Assembly: GCA_965662735.1 (NCBI GenBank)
Contig: CBFIIU010000007.1
Span: 30,558 to 94,557 of the forward strand
Direction: 5' to 3'
DNA: 64,000 nucleotides
Source of the DNA: JAYODZ01 sp965662735
GTDB lineage: Bacteria > Pseudomonadota > Alphaproteobacteria > RS24
Below the pieces are notes generated by a model that did no database searches, was not told the origin of the DNA, and was given only the letters and a program-made list of their open reading frames with translations. The translations under genes and the position numbers were made by a program. The stretch's first letter is position 1, and every line of letters starts with the position of its first letter. Below, one piece after another: positions 52,590-61,239 of this stretch.

Positions 52590-53363
52590 GTGAATTATGT
52601 CGCTGTTATTGGACAGTTTTTTATCAGCTTTATGGCTAGTGTCGGCGCGCTCAGCATCTTTACGTTGCGCGGAAGCGCGGCGATCTTTGCGCCCCCCATG
52701 TATTTCCGGGTCGTCCTTCAGCAAATCATGCGCATTGGCTATTATTCCCTGCCCGTCGTGGCCCTGACCGCTTTTTTCACAGGTGGCGTGCTCGCCTTGC
52801 AAATTTATTATGGTGGCAATCAGTTTAACTCCGAGGCAATTGTCTCCACCATTGTTGCGCTTGGCATCACGCGCGAATTAGGCCCTGTCTTGGGCGGCCT
52901 CATGGTTGCCGGGCGGGTCAGTTCTGCGATTGCCGCTGAAATTGGCACCATGCGGGTGACCGAGCAAATTGACGCGCTCACCACATTATCCACTGACCCC
53001 TTTAAATATTTAGTGGCACCGCGCTTAATCGCAGCCACTTTGTGCATGCCGCTCTTGGCCTTGATTGCCGACATTATCGGTATTTTTGGTGGGTTTGTGG
53101 TTGGCACGCAATCCTTGGATTTTAACGCCGCGCTTTATGTCCAGAGAACGATCAATTTTCTTGACGCTGACGATATCAGCTCGGGCCTCATTAAGGCGGC
53201 TGTGTTCGGTTTTATCATTGCCCTGCTGGGGTGTTATCACGGCTATTATAGTCGCGGTGGCGCACAAGGCGTTGGCCGCGCAACCACCAATGCCGTGGTC
53301 TCTGCCTCGGTTTTGATTTTGGCCGCCAACTATATTATGACCTCCTTGTTCTTCAGCGCTTAA
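52590..53363 (+). CDS. mlaE: MlaE-type ABC transporter permease
   Basis: Membrane subunit of the Mla phospholipid transporter at the inner membrane. 257 residues from GTG 52590, with AGGGG eight bases upstream, right after the alr stop; the longer in-frame start lies within alr. Family blocks are VVALTAFFTGGVLALQIYYG, GITRELGPVLGGLMVAGRVS, and EIGTMRVTEQIDALTTLSTD. Several membrane helices are visible. mlaF follows after three bases; the MCE subunit mlaD is at 24500-24952. No mlaB or mlaC is in the window. Confidence 0.95.
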   Translation: MNYVAVIGQFFISFMASVGALSIFTLRGSAAIFAPPMYFRVVLQQIMRIGYYSLPVVALTAFFTGGVLALQIYYGGNQFNSEAIVSTIVALGITRELGPVLGGLMVAGRVSSAIAAEIGTMRVTEQIDALTTLSTDPFKYLVAPRLIAATLCMPLLALIADIIGIFGGFVVGTQSLDFNAALYVQRTINFLDADDISSGLIKAAVFGFIIALLGCYHGYYSRGGAQGVGRATTNAVVSASVLILAANYIMTSLFFSA

Positions 53364-53366
53364 TCC

Positions 53367-54128
53367 ATGATTTCGATCCGCCAGCTCCATAAATCCTTTG
53401 GCCCAAAACAGGTTCTGCGTGGTGTGAATCTGGAGATTGGCACCGGACAATCTGCCGTCATTATTGGTGGATCCGGCTCGGGAAAATCGGTTCTTCTCAA
53501 GAATATTCTCGGGCTCATGAAACCCGATCAAGGTGAAATATGGATCGACGACCAGCGTGTCGATCACCTGTCACGCCATGAACGCGCGGCAGTCGATGCC
53601 CGCATGGGCATGTTGTTCCAAAATGGCGCTTTATTTGACAGCCTGCCCATCTGGGAAAATGTCGCTTTTGCCGATCGCCAACATAAAGGGGTTGATGAGG
53701 CGACGGCGCGTCAGATCGCGCGCGAAGCCCTCGAACGGGTCGAACTGGGAGCCGACCTTTTAGATCTTTATCCCGCCAGCCTATCGGGCGGCATGAATAA
53801 GCGTGTCGGCCTCGCCCGTGCCATTGCGCATAAACCCGATATTATTTTTTTTGATGAGCCGACAACCGGCTTAGACCCCATCATGACCGATGTGATTAAT
53901 CATCTGATTGTTGAGTGTGTGCGCGATCTTGGCGCCACAACCTTGACCATTACCCATGATATGTCGAGTGTCCGCGCCATCGCCGACGTCACTGCTTTTC
54001 TATATCAGGGGCAGTTTTTATGGACCGGCAGCCAAGAAGAACTCGATGATGCGGCTGATCCTTTCTTACGCCAGTTTATCTCGGGCGCCGCCGAAGGCCC
54101 CATTGAGATTGACGGAACCACGCATTAA
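53367..54128 (+). CDS. mlaF: MlaF-type ABC transporter ATP-binding protein
   Basis: ATPase driving the Mla lipid transporter with MlaE. 253 residues. Walker A is GGSGSGKSVLLKN, the Q-loop is MLFQNGALFDSL, the signature is LSGGMNKRVGLARA, Walker B is IIFFDEPTTGLDP, and the switch His is in ITHDMSS. All catalytic motifs are intact. Its TAA stop overlaps the radA ATG by one base (TAATG). Confidence 0.95.
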   Translation: MISIRQLHKSFGPKQVLRGVNLEIGTGQSAVIIGGSGSGKSVLLKNILGLMKPDQGEIWIDDQRVDHLSRHERAAVDARMGMLFQNGALFDSLPIWENVAFADRQHKGVDEATARQIAREALERVELGADLLDLYPASLSGGMNKRVGLARAIAHKPDIIFFDEPTTGLDPIMTDVINHLIVECVRDLGATTLTITHDMSSVRAIADVTAFLYQGQFLWTGSQEELDDAADPFLRQFISGAAEGPIEIDGTTH

Positions 54129-55525
54129 TGGCGCGGCAAGCTAAAAACTATATCTGCCAATCATGCGGTTTTGTTGCCAGCAAATGGAGCGGGCAATGTG
54201 AAGGATGTGGCGCGTGGAATACATTCAGCGAAGAGCTGAGTTCCGCAACGCCACCGCGCGGCACCCAAGCGCGCAGCACCAAAGGACAGAAAATTCCGCT
54301 GAGCCACTTATCGGCAAATGATCAAGACCCGCCCCGTCACCCAACGGGAATGGCCGAGCTGGATCGCGTTTTGGGCGGGGGTCTGGTTGCCGGCTCTGCC
54401 ATTTTAATCGGCGGCGATCCAGGGATTGGCAAATCAACCTTACTTCTCCAGGCAGCAGCAAAATTGGCCCAAAGCGGCAAGTCTGTCATCTATATTTCTG
54501 GCGAAGAAGCCCTTGCCCAATTGCGCCTGCGGGCGGCTCGGCTGGGCCTGAGCGATGCCCCGGTCCTGCTTGGCTCTGAAACCAATACGGCGGATATTTT
54601 AAAAACGGCGGAAGCTGAAGGCCATGTGGATTTAGTGGTCATCGATTCCATTCAAACCATGTGGTCGCCCGCACTCGATGCCGCTCCCGGCACGGTGAGC
54701 CAAATTCGGATTACCGGCCAAGACCTTATTCATTTTGCCAAGAAGTCAAATACCGCCCTTATTTTGGTGGGTCATGTCACAAAAGAAGGGCAGATTGCGG
54801 GGCCACGCGTCCTTGAGCATATGGTCGACACGGTGATCTATTTTGAAGGCGATTTAGGGGATCAGTTCCGACTATTGCGATCGGTGAAAAACCGGTTTGG
54901 CCCTGCACATGAGATCGGTGTCTTCGAGATGCGCGGCTCTGGCCTTGAAGAAGTGACCAATCCATCGGCGCTCTTTTTAGAGGCACATGATGAGGGCGTT
55001 GCCGGAACGGCTGTGTTTGCCGGCATTGAGGGCACGCGGCCTGTCTTGGTTGAAGTTCAGGCGCTTGCCGCGCCATCGAGCCTCGCGACCCCTCGGCGTG
55101 CCGTCGTTGGCTGGGATCAAAACCGTCTATCGATGATCCTCGCCGTGCTCGAAGCACGCTGCGGCGTGTCGTTTTCAGGGCGGGATGTGTTTTTAAACAT
55201 TGCCGGCGGATTAAAAATCTCAGAACCCGCCGCTGATCTGGCTGTTGCCGCGGCATTACTCTCATCCCTCTCTGGCAAACCGACGCCCAAGGCCTCAGTA
55301 TTCTTTGGCGAAATTAGTCTCTCGGCCGCGGTGCGTCCCGTCACGCGCACAGATATTCGATTGCGTGAAGCTGAAAAATTGGGGTTCCAGCACGCCTATG
55401 CCGCGATATCATCAAAAAAATCAGAAGCCGATAAGATTACATCTTCATCTATTCAAATATCTGCTATAGACAGCCTCGACAGCTTGATACGGCTTGGTCA
55501 TTTCTTTGAGGGCGACTATGAATAA
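54128..55525 (+). CDS. radA: DNA repair protein RadA (Sms)
   Basis: RecA-like ATPase that helps process recombination branches. 465 residues. An N-terminal four-Cys zinc finger (CQSCGFVASKWSGQCEGC) is followed by Walker A GGDPGIGKSTLLLQ, Walker B in LVVIDSIQTMW, the RadA-specific KNRFGPAHEIG, and a C-terminal Lon-like domain (about 270-455). The Lon-like Ser is not expected to be active in RadA. It starts at the mlaF stop. Confidence 0.96.
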   Translation: MARQAKNYICQSCGFVASKWSGQCEGCGAWNTFSEELSSATPPRGTQARSTKGQKIPLSHLSANDQDPPRHPTGMAELDRVLGGGLVAGSAILIGGDPGIGKSTLLLQAAAKLAQSGKSVIYISGEEALAQLRLRAARLGLSDAPVLLGSETNTADILKTAEAEGHVDLVVIDSIQTMWSPALDAAPGTVSQIRITGQDLIHFAKKSNTALILVGHVTKEGQIAGPRVLEHMVDTVIYFEGDLGDQFRLLRSVKNRFGPAHEIGVFEMRGSGLEEVTNPSALFLEAHDEGVAGTAVFAGIEGTRPVLVEVQALAAPSSLATPRRAVVGWDQNRLSMILAVLEARCGVSFSGRDVFLNIAGGLKISEPAADLAVAAALLSSLSGKPTPKASVFFGEISLSAAVRPVTRTDIRLREAEKLGFQHAYAAISSKKSEADKITSSSIQISAIDSLDSLIRLGHFFEGDYE

Positions 55526-55539
55526 GACCGGAGTCCCGC

Positions 55540-56247
55540 GTGAATAATTTACAAGCACTCGATATTATTATTATGGTCATCATTGGGCTATCGACCCTCA
55601 TGTCGCTAGCGCGCGGGTTCACCCGCGAGGTTTTGTCTCTGGCCAGTTGGGTGCTAGCCGCTTATGCGGCCTTGTTTATCGGGCCACTCCTCATTCCGAT
55701 GATCAGCGACTATATCGCGATTATGTGGCTGGCCTCTACCGTGGCATTCGGTGTCGTTTTTGTTGTGGTGTTAATTATCAGCTCCTTGCTGGCCCAACGT
55801 TTTGCTCATAATCTTAAAAATAGCAGTATTGGGGCGCTTGATCGCACATTGGGCATTATTTTTGGCGCGCTACGAGGCGGGCTCATCGTCTCCCTCGCCT
55901 ATCTTCTTCTCCTCATTATTTTGCCGCGCAATGAGCAGCCCAACTGGCTGACCCAAGCACGCCTTTATCCGCTCGTTCAAACGGGAGCTGCAATTGTCTT
56001 GTCTCTCGTCCCCGAAGATGGTTTGCCCATCGATATCGAGAAACTCAATGGCATTATCGATACGGTTCCCCCCATGCCCAAGCTCCCCCCTGAAACCATT
56101 CCAAATGCTTTGGACGCGCTGACAAAAGGCCAATCCCCTGCAGAAGAACAGGATAAAGGCAAAGACAATCAGACCGGCAAAGGCTATACTGGCGCCGATC
56201 GGGCCGTTTTGGATAGTCTGATTAAAGGGACACAAAAAGTAGAGTAA
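55540..56247 (+). CDS. cvpA: CvpA family membrane protein
   Basis: Inner-membrane protein of the colicin V production family; its exact role is unclear, but it is often next to purF. 235 residues from GTG 55540. Four membrane helices are visible in the first 135 residues (LDIIIMVIIGLSTLMSLARG; LSLASWVLAAYAALFIGPLL; AFGVVFVVVLIISSLL; GGLIVSLAYLLLLIILP). The conserved GFTREVLSLASW and SIGALDRTLGIIFGALRG are present. The C-terminal 70 residues are polar. It overlaps the purF start by one base. Confidence 0.92.
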   Translation: MNNLQALDIIIMVIIGLSTLMSLARGFTREVLSLASWVLAAYAALFIGPLLIPMISDYIAIMWLASTVAFGVVFVVVLIISSLLAQRFAHNLKNSSIGALDRTLGIIFGALRGGLIVSLAYLLLLIILPRNEQPNWLTQARLYPLVQTGAAIVLSLVPEDGLPIDIEKLNGIIDTVPPMPKLPPETIPNALDALTKGQSPAEEQDKGKDNQTGKGYTGADRAVLDSLIKGTQKVE

Positions 56248-57854
56248 TGATGTCGACGCCGTCGCAACCGTTTTCGATGCCCTCTCAGTCTACGACCTCA
56301 CAGTCTTCGACCGCAGGGGCCCATGTTCCCCAGCTCGCTGGTGCGCCTTCAAATTCGTCTTCCGGTTCGCTTTCGGGGTCGAACGCCCACGCGCCGAGCG
56401 GGAGCCCTTCAAAATTTGAGGATGATCGTTTGCGCGAAGAATGCGGCGTCTTCGGCATTTTCGGACACCCCGACGCCGCAGCACTGACCGCGCTCGGCTT
56501 ACACGCCTTACAACATCGTGGCCAGGAAGCCGCCGGTATCGTCAGCTTTGATGGACACCAGTTCCACGCCGAGCGCCGGATGGGTCTGGTCAGCGAACAC
56601 TTTACAAAATCGCAAGTGCTCGATCGATTGGCCGGGTCGGCAGCTGTCGGCCATGTCCGCTATTCGACAACGGGCGAAACTATTTTACGGAATGTGCAGC
56701 CCCTATTCGCAGATCTTGCCGGCGGGGGGTTTGCAGTTGCCCATAATGGAAACCTCACTAATGCCCTGAGCTTGCGCTCTGAGTTAGTTCGTAAAGGCGC
56801 TATTTTTCAGTCGACCTCAGACACCGAAGTCGTCTTACAGCTTGTTGCGCGAAGCGACCGACAAAACACTTTGGAACGGTTCACGCATGCTTTGTTCCAA
56901 ATTCAAGGCGCTTACGCTTTGGTTGTGCTGACCAATAAAAAATTGATCGGCGCCCGCGACCCCTTGGGCATTCGTCCTCTCGTTCTCGGCGAGCTTAATG
57001 GTCATTATATCCTCGCATCCGAGACCTGCGCTTTCGATATTATCGGCGCACGGTTTATTCGCGAGATCGAAAATGGCGAGATCGTCGTCATCACAGAAAA
57101 AGGCATTGAAAGCCACAAGCCCTTCCCAGCTATGGCGCCACGCCCGTGTATTTTTGAATATATTTATTTTGCGCGCCCCGATAGCACGGTGCAGGGAAAA
57201 AGCGTTTACACCGTACGTAAGGCTTTTGGCCGCCAACTGGCAACCGAAGCTCAACTCGATGCCGATATGGTCATTCCCGTTCCCGATTCCGGTGTGCCCG
57301 CGGCGATCGGTTTTGCTGAGGCCTCTTCTGTTCCGTTTGAGCTGGGGATCATCCGGAACCATTATGTCGGCCGCACCTTTATTGAACCCACACAGAATAT
57401 CCGAGCCTTTTCGGTCAAGCTCAAACACAATGCCAATCTCGAATTGGTGAGCGGCAAACGCATTGTGCTGATTGATGACTCGATTGTCCGTGGCACCACC
57501 TCGGTTAAGATTGTGCAAATGATGCGCGATGCGGGTGCGCGCGAGGTACATATGTGTATTGCATCGCCACCCATCACCCATCCAGATTACTATGGCATTG
57601 ACACGCCGGAGCGCGAGCAATTGCTGGCGGCCACCCATTCGTTAGAAGAAATGCGTCGCTATATTGGCGCCGACACTCTGACTTTCTTGTCTGTCGACGG
57701 CTTGTATAAAGCGCTTGGTCACGACCAGGGGCGCGACCCCGCCAATCCAGCATTCACCGATCATTGCTTTACGGGCGAATACCCCACCCCTTTGATCGAT
57801 CGCGATGGCGGTGATGGGTTAAAGCAACTCTCTCTTTTAGCCGAGCAAATCTAA
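56247..57854 (+). CDS. purF: Amidophosphoribosyltransferase
   Basis: First committed step of purine synthesis: PRPP plus glutamine to phosphoribosylamine. 535 residues. The glutaminase nucleophile is Cys66 in REECGVFGIFGHPDA, so an unusually long Ser/Pro-rich leader of 65 residues must be removed for activity. The PRPP loop is VLIDDSIVRGTTS, as in Bacillus subtilis-type PurF. At the C-terminus, where that type has a CxxC iron-sulfur pair, only one Cys is seen (DHCFTGEYP). It overlaps cvpA by one base and the SDR gene by one base (TAATG). Starts inside the leader may be used in vivo. Confidence 0.96.
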   Translation: MMSTPSQPFSMPSQSTTSQSSTAGAHVPQLAGAPSNSSSGSLSGSNAHAPSGSPSKFEDDRLREECGVFGIFGHPDAAALTALGLHALQHRGQEAAGIVSFDGHQFHAERRMGLVSEHFTKSQVLDRLAGSAAVGHVRYSTTGETILRNVQPLFADLAGGGFAVAHNGNLTNALSLRSELVRKGAIFQSTSDTEVVLQLVARSDRQNTLERFTHALFQIQGAYALVVLTNKKLIGARDPLGIRPLVLGELNGHYILASETCAFDIIGARFIREIENGEIVVITEKGIESHKPFPAMAPRPCIFEYIYFARPDSTVQGKSVYTVRKAFGRQLATEAQLDADMVIPVPDSGVPAAIGFAEASSVPFELGIIRNHYVGRTFIEPTQNIRAFSVKLKHNANLELVSGKRIVLIDDSIVRGTTSVKIVQMMRDAGAREVHMCIASPPITHPDYYGIDTPEREQLLAATHSLEEMRRYIGADTLTFLSVDGLYKALGHDQGRDPANPAFTDHCFTGEYPTPLIDRDGGDGLKQLSLLAEQI

Positions 57855-58564
57855 TGGGGCGTTTTACCGGACAACTGGCTCTGGTCACCGGAGCAACCCG
57901 CGGCATTGGCTACAGCGCCGCGCGGCTGCTCGCCAAAGAGGGGGCCCATGTGCTGCTGATTGGACGCACCCAAGGCGCCTTGGAAAATCTGTATGATCGG
58001 ATCACGAAAGATGGCGGAAACGCCACTGGCATTCCGATGGATTTAACCGATTATGAGGCGATTGACCGCCTCGGCGCCTCGATTTTCGAACGTTGGGGTC
58101 GGCTCGATATCTTATTAGGTAATGCGGGTGTACTCGGGCAGCTCACGCCAGCTTCCCATATTTCTCCATCGGAATTTGAGAAAACCATGAGTGTGAACCT
58201 GACAGCCAATATGCGCCTGATCCGGTCGTTGGAACCTCTTTTATTGCAAAGTCCGGCGGCGCGATGCGCCTTCATCACATCGGGCGCCGCGCATAAAATG
58301 CGGCCATTTTGGGCGAGCTACGCCGCCAGCAAGGCCGCGCTTAATGCCTTAGTTCTGAGCTGGGCGGCCGAACATCAGTCGGACCCCATCCGCATCAATT
58401 TAATTAATCCGGGCCCTATTCGCACCCAGATGCGCGCCCGCGCCATGCCGGGAGAAGACCCCGCCACGCTGCCCTCGCCGGATGATCTGGCGCCGTTTAT
58501 TCTCGATGCATTAGCGCCTGCGCAAGCCGAGACAGGAAAAATACTCGATTTCCCGCGCGCTTAA
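57854..58564 (+). CDS. Short-chain dehydrogenase/reductase
   Basis: NAD(P)-dependent oxidoreductase of unknown substrate. 236 residues. The cofactor loop is LVTGATRGIGYSAARLLA, the structural motif is LLGNAGVLGQL (NAG kept), the catalytic Ser lies in AFITSGAAHK, and Tyr/Lys in ASYAASKAALN. INPGPIRTQMRARAMPG resembles SDR proteins found after purF in many alphaproteobacteria. Translation is probably coupled to purF. Confidence 0.9.
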   Translation: MGRFTGQLALVTGATRGIGYSAARLLAKEGAHVLLIGRTQGALENLYDRITKDGGNATGIPMDLTDYEAIDRLGASIFERWGRLDILLGNAGVLGQLTPASHISPSEFEKTMSVNLTANMRLIRSLEPLLLQSPAARCAFITSGAAHKMRPFWASYAASKAALNALVLSWAAEHQSDPIRINLINPGPIRTQMRARAMPGEDPATLPSPDDLAPFILDALAPAQAETGKILDFPRA

Positions 58565-58606
58565 CCGCAGACGCCCCTGCTTTAACACACTATTGAAGCA
58601 CCACTA

Positions 58607-58635
58607 TTGAGATGCCTTTGAGCTTTAGGCCTCAA
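58607..58635. terminator. Hairpin between convergent SDR gene and der
   Basis: TTGAG-AT-GCCT (58607-58617) pairs with AGGC-CTCAA (58627-58635), with a two-base bulge and a 9-base loop. It covers the der stop codon. There is no clear T run on either side, so its role as terminator is uncertain. Confidence 0.35.
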
Positions 58636-60041
58636 TCATAGGGGTTCTTGCCCTTACGGATAAAAATCCGAACCGGCACACCCGTCAGGTCAAAGCTCGA
58701 CCGCAAATTATTTGCCATATACCGCAAATAGCTGTCGGGCACGGCGTGACCTCGGCTGGAAAAAGCAACAAAGGTGGGTGGACGACTTTTCGCTTGGGTC
58801 ATATAACGCAGGCGCACCGGTCGTCCCTTATCTGCCGGAGGGGGATGCCGCTCGGTCACCTCGCCTAACCATCGGTTTAGTTTACCGGTCGAGATGCGGG
58901 TATTCCAAATCTTATATTGTTGGACAATGGTCGGCATGAGCTTTTCAAGCCCTTTACCGGTCAAGGCGGACAACATCACAATCGGCACACCCGAGAGTTG
59001 AGGCAAAGACTTTTGCATCACATCGCTGATGCGCTGACGCACTTCCTCACGATCAACTTTAAGATCCCATTTATTGATACCAATAACCAATGCGCGTCCC
59101 TCGCGCTCAACCATATCCGCGAGCTGAATATCTTGCTTATCGAAAGGCGTTTGCGCATCGATCAGCAATACGCAGACTTCTGCAAACTGAATAGCGCGTA
59201 GCCCATCGGCGACGGATAGTTTTTCAATTTCATCCGTCACCCGAGATCGCCGACGCATTCCCGCCGTATCCCAAAACACAACCCGTCGCCCCGCACCCGA
59301 GGGGTCATAATGCATCCAGTCGACCGAGATACTATCGCGGGTAATTCCAGCTTCCGGCCCAGTTAAAACCCGTTCATGCCCGACGATACTATTAATCAGC
59401 GTCGATTTTCCGGCGTTTGGGCGACCTAAAATCGCAATCCGGATGGGCCGTGTTGGGTCGTCCTCAAAGGGAATTTCAGGATCAAAGGCTTCTTCGGTTT
59501 CGTCGATTTCATCGGGGTCGAGCGACCCATCTCGCGCAATAATTGCGTCGCGAAATAGCCGATAAAGATCATCAGTTCCATCCCCATGCTCTGCCGATAA
59601 AGCAATCGGCTCACCCAGGCCCAGGCGAAAGGCTTCAGACAAACCCGCGGCGCCCGCATTTCCCTCCGCCTTATTTGCCGCCAGTATGACCCGCTTGCCG
59701 CTTTTGCGCACAAGGCGCGCAAAGGCCTCATCTTCTGGCAACAAGCCCGCGCGGGCATCAATAATCATTAAGACGAGATCCGCTTCATCAATGGCGCGCT
59801 CGGTTTGCGCCCACATTCTCTCCTCAAGAGAACCCGGCTTGGCTTGTTCAAACCCCGCTGTATCGATCATCCGGAAGTGCAAATCGCCCAGTCGGCCCTC
59901 TCCCACACGGCGATCGCGCGTCACCCCCGGCTGATCATCCACGATCGCCAGCCGCCGTCCTGCAAAGCGGTTAAACAAGGTCGACTTGCCAACATTCGGA
60001 CGCCCGACAATGGCAATATAAAAGGGATGAGCCTCGCGCAT
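58632..60041 (-). CDS. der: GTPase Der (EngA), ribosome assembly
   Basis: Double GTPase needed for 50S assembly. 469 residues from ATG 60041, one base after the bamB stop; the longer in-frame start lies in bamB. The first G domain has GRPNVGKSTLFNR, a DTAGFE switch and NKAEG; the second has GRPNAGKSTLINS, WDTAGMRRRSR and NKWDLK. A C-terminal KH-like domain follows (about 375-465), ending in RIFIRKGKNPYD. An acidic linker (about 175-200) separates the G domains. Confidence 0.97.
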   Translation of the reverse strand: MREAHPFYIAIVGRPNVGKSTLFNRFAGRRLAIVDDQPGVTRDRRVGEGRLGDLHFRMIDTAGFEQAKPGSLEERMWAQTERAIDEADLVLMIIDARAGLLPEDEAFARLVRKSGKRVILAANKAEGNAGAAGLSEAFRLGLGEPIALSAEHGDGTDDLYRLFRDAIIARDGSLDPDEIDETEEAFDPEIPFEDDPTRPIRIAILGRPNAGKSTLINSIVGHERVLTGPEAGITRDSISVDWMHYDPSGAGRRVVFWDTAGMRRRSRVTDEIEKLSVADGLRAIQFAEVCVLLIDAQTPFDKQDIQLADMVEREGRALVIGINKWDLKVDREEVRQRISDVMQKSLPQLSGVPIVMLSALTGKGLEKLMPTIVQQYKIWNTRISTGKLNRWLGEVTERHPPPADKGRPVRLRYMTQAKSRPPTFVAFSSRGHAVPDSYLRYMANNLRSSFDLTGVPVRIFIRKGKNPYD

Positions 60042-60042
60042 A

Positions 60043-61236
60043 TTAGCGATAGGCGATGAGCTCACCCTCATCGGTCAACAAATAGAGCGTCGCATCAGCG
60101 ACAACAGGCGAGACATTCACGGGATCATCGAGATTAATCGCTCGCGTGACGCTGCCATCCTCGGGTGAGACGAAATAAAGATCACCCTCGGAAGAAGCCA
60201 AGATCAGCTGGCCGCCAGCAAGCACCGGCCCCGCCCAACTAATGCGTCCCTCGCGGTCTTTGGGGTCTTCATAGGCAGGCAATTGGCTCACCCAACGAAT
60301 GCGGCCCAAATTGCGGGTCAAATTCACTAATTGTGCGTCCAATGTGACAACGATAACAGAATCTCCCGTCACCCATGGCGTTTCAATCGATCCCACATCG
60401 ACCGTCCAGGCCCGCTCGCCCGAGCGCAAATCAATCGATAACATGCGGCCGCCATGACTAACGGCAAAAACGCGATCACGATCAATCACGGGGCGGCCCA
60501 CAATTGCCGTGAGCTCTGACATGGGCGTCACCTGCGTTGAGCGGGATGACAGGCTGTCCGACCAATTCGGTGTGCCGTTTAAAACACGCAAGGACACCAC
60601 TTCGCCGGAATTAAATCCGGCCACCACAACTTGATCGGTGACCGCGGGGCTGGAGGCCCCCATTACACCTGCAGTCTCGGTAATGGCCAAATAATCCCAC
60701 ACAAGACGCCCATCCTCTGTTGAGAAAACTTGCAAACGGCTATCTTGGGACACCACATAAATGCGGCCAGCGCGCACAGTTGGCGCATTTGAAAAAGGCA
60801 CTTCGGTGCGGTGGCGCCACAAGATCTCTCCATTTCCTGCGCTCAAGGCCAGAATTTCGCCAAAGCCCGTGGTGACAAATATTTTACCCTCGCCANNNNN
60901 NNNNNNNNNNNNNNNNNNNNNNNNNNNNNNNNNNNNNNNNNNNNNNNNNNNNNNNNNNNNNNNNNNNNNNNNNNNNNNNNNNNNNNNNNNNNNTAAGGCG
61001 AGATGATAGGCCGCATTACTGGGAAACCCGCCGGGCTGGGTCCATTCGCTATTGCGAAAGCTGGGCGGAATAATCATCGCATTCTCCTCAGCACGAGGAT
61101 CAACCGTTAAGCTCCGCTCATAGGAAAGCACTGAAATCCGCTCTCCGGGAAGTTCTACCTTGGCATCATCACTATCACCGCAACTCGCAAGCGCAAGGGT
61201 CAAGCAGACCGCGACCTGTTTTACACATCGATTCAT
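60043..61236 (-). CDS. bamB: BamB-like PQQ beta-propeller lipoprotein, interrupted by an assembly gap
   Basis: Outer-membrane lipoprotein, probably part of the BAM complex. The start MNRCVKQVAVCLTLALASCG has a lipobox with Cys19. Beta-propeller blades are seen after the gap, for example GEGKIFVTTGFGEILALS, PTVRAGRIYVVSQDSRLQV, SPAVTDQVVVAGFNSGEVV and GPVLAGGQLILASSEGDLYF. A run of 98 N (60896-60993) removes part of the first blades. The frame is continuous on paper at 397 residues, shorter than the 430-460 I would expect, so the gap is probably longer than shown. It follows the TPR gene by three bases and touches der. Confidence 0.9.
   Translation of the reverse strand: MNRCVKQVAVCLTLALASCGDSDDAKVELPGERISVLSYERSLTVDPRAEENAMIIPPSFRNSEWTQPGGFPSNAAYHLALXXXXXXXXXXXXXXXXXXXXXXXXXXXXXXXXXGEGKIFVTTGFGEILALSAGNGEILWRHRTEVPFSNAPTVRAGRIYVVSQDSRLQVFSTEDGRLVWDYLAITETAGVMGASSPAVTDQVVVAGFNSGEVVSLRVLNGTPNWSDSLSSRSTQVTPMSELTAIVGRPVIDRDRVFAVSHGGRMLSIDLRSGERAWTVDVGSIETPWVTGDSVIVVTLDAQLVNLTRNLGRIRWVSQLPAYEDPKDREGRISWAGPVLAGGQLILASSEGDLYFVSPEDGSVTRAINLDDPVNVSPVVADATLYLLTDEGELIAYR
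60896..60993. other. Assembly gap of 98 N inside bamB
   Basis: Unknown bases only. The gap lies between the lipoprotein N-terminus (ending SNAAYHLAL) and a propeller blade beginning GEGKIFVTT. From family knowledge at least one whole blade, roughly 80 residues, should be here, more than 98 bases can encode. Confidence 0.95.
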
Positions 61237-61239
61237 TGT

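Noticed and set aside
56835..57638. 267-residue antisense frame inside purF
   Set aside because: Shadow of purF; composition and lack of motifs argue against a gene.
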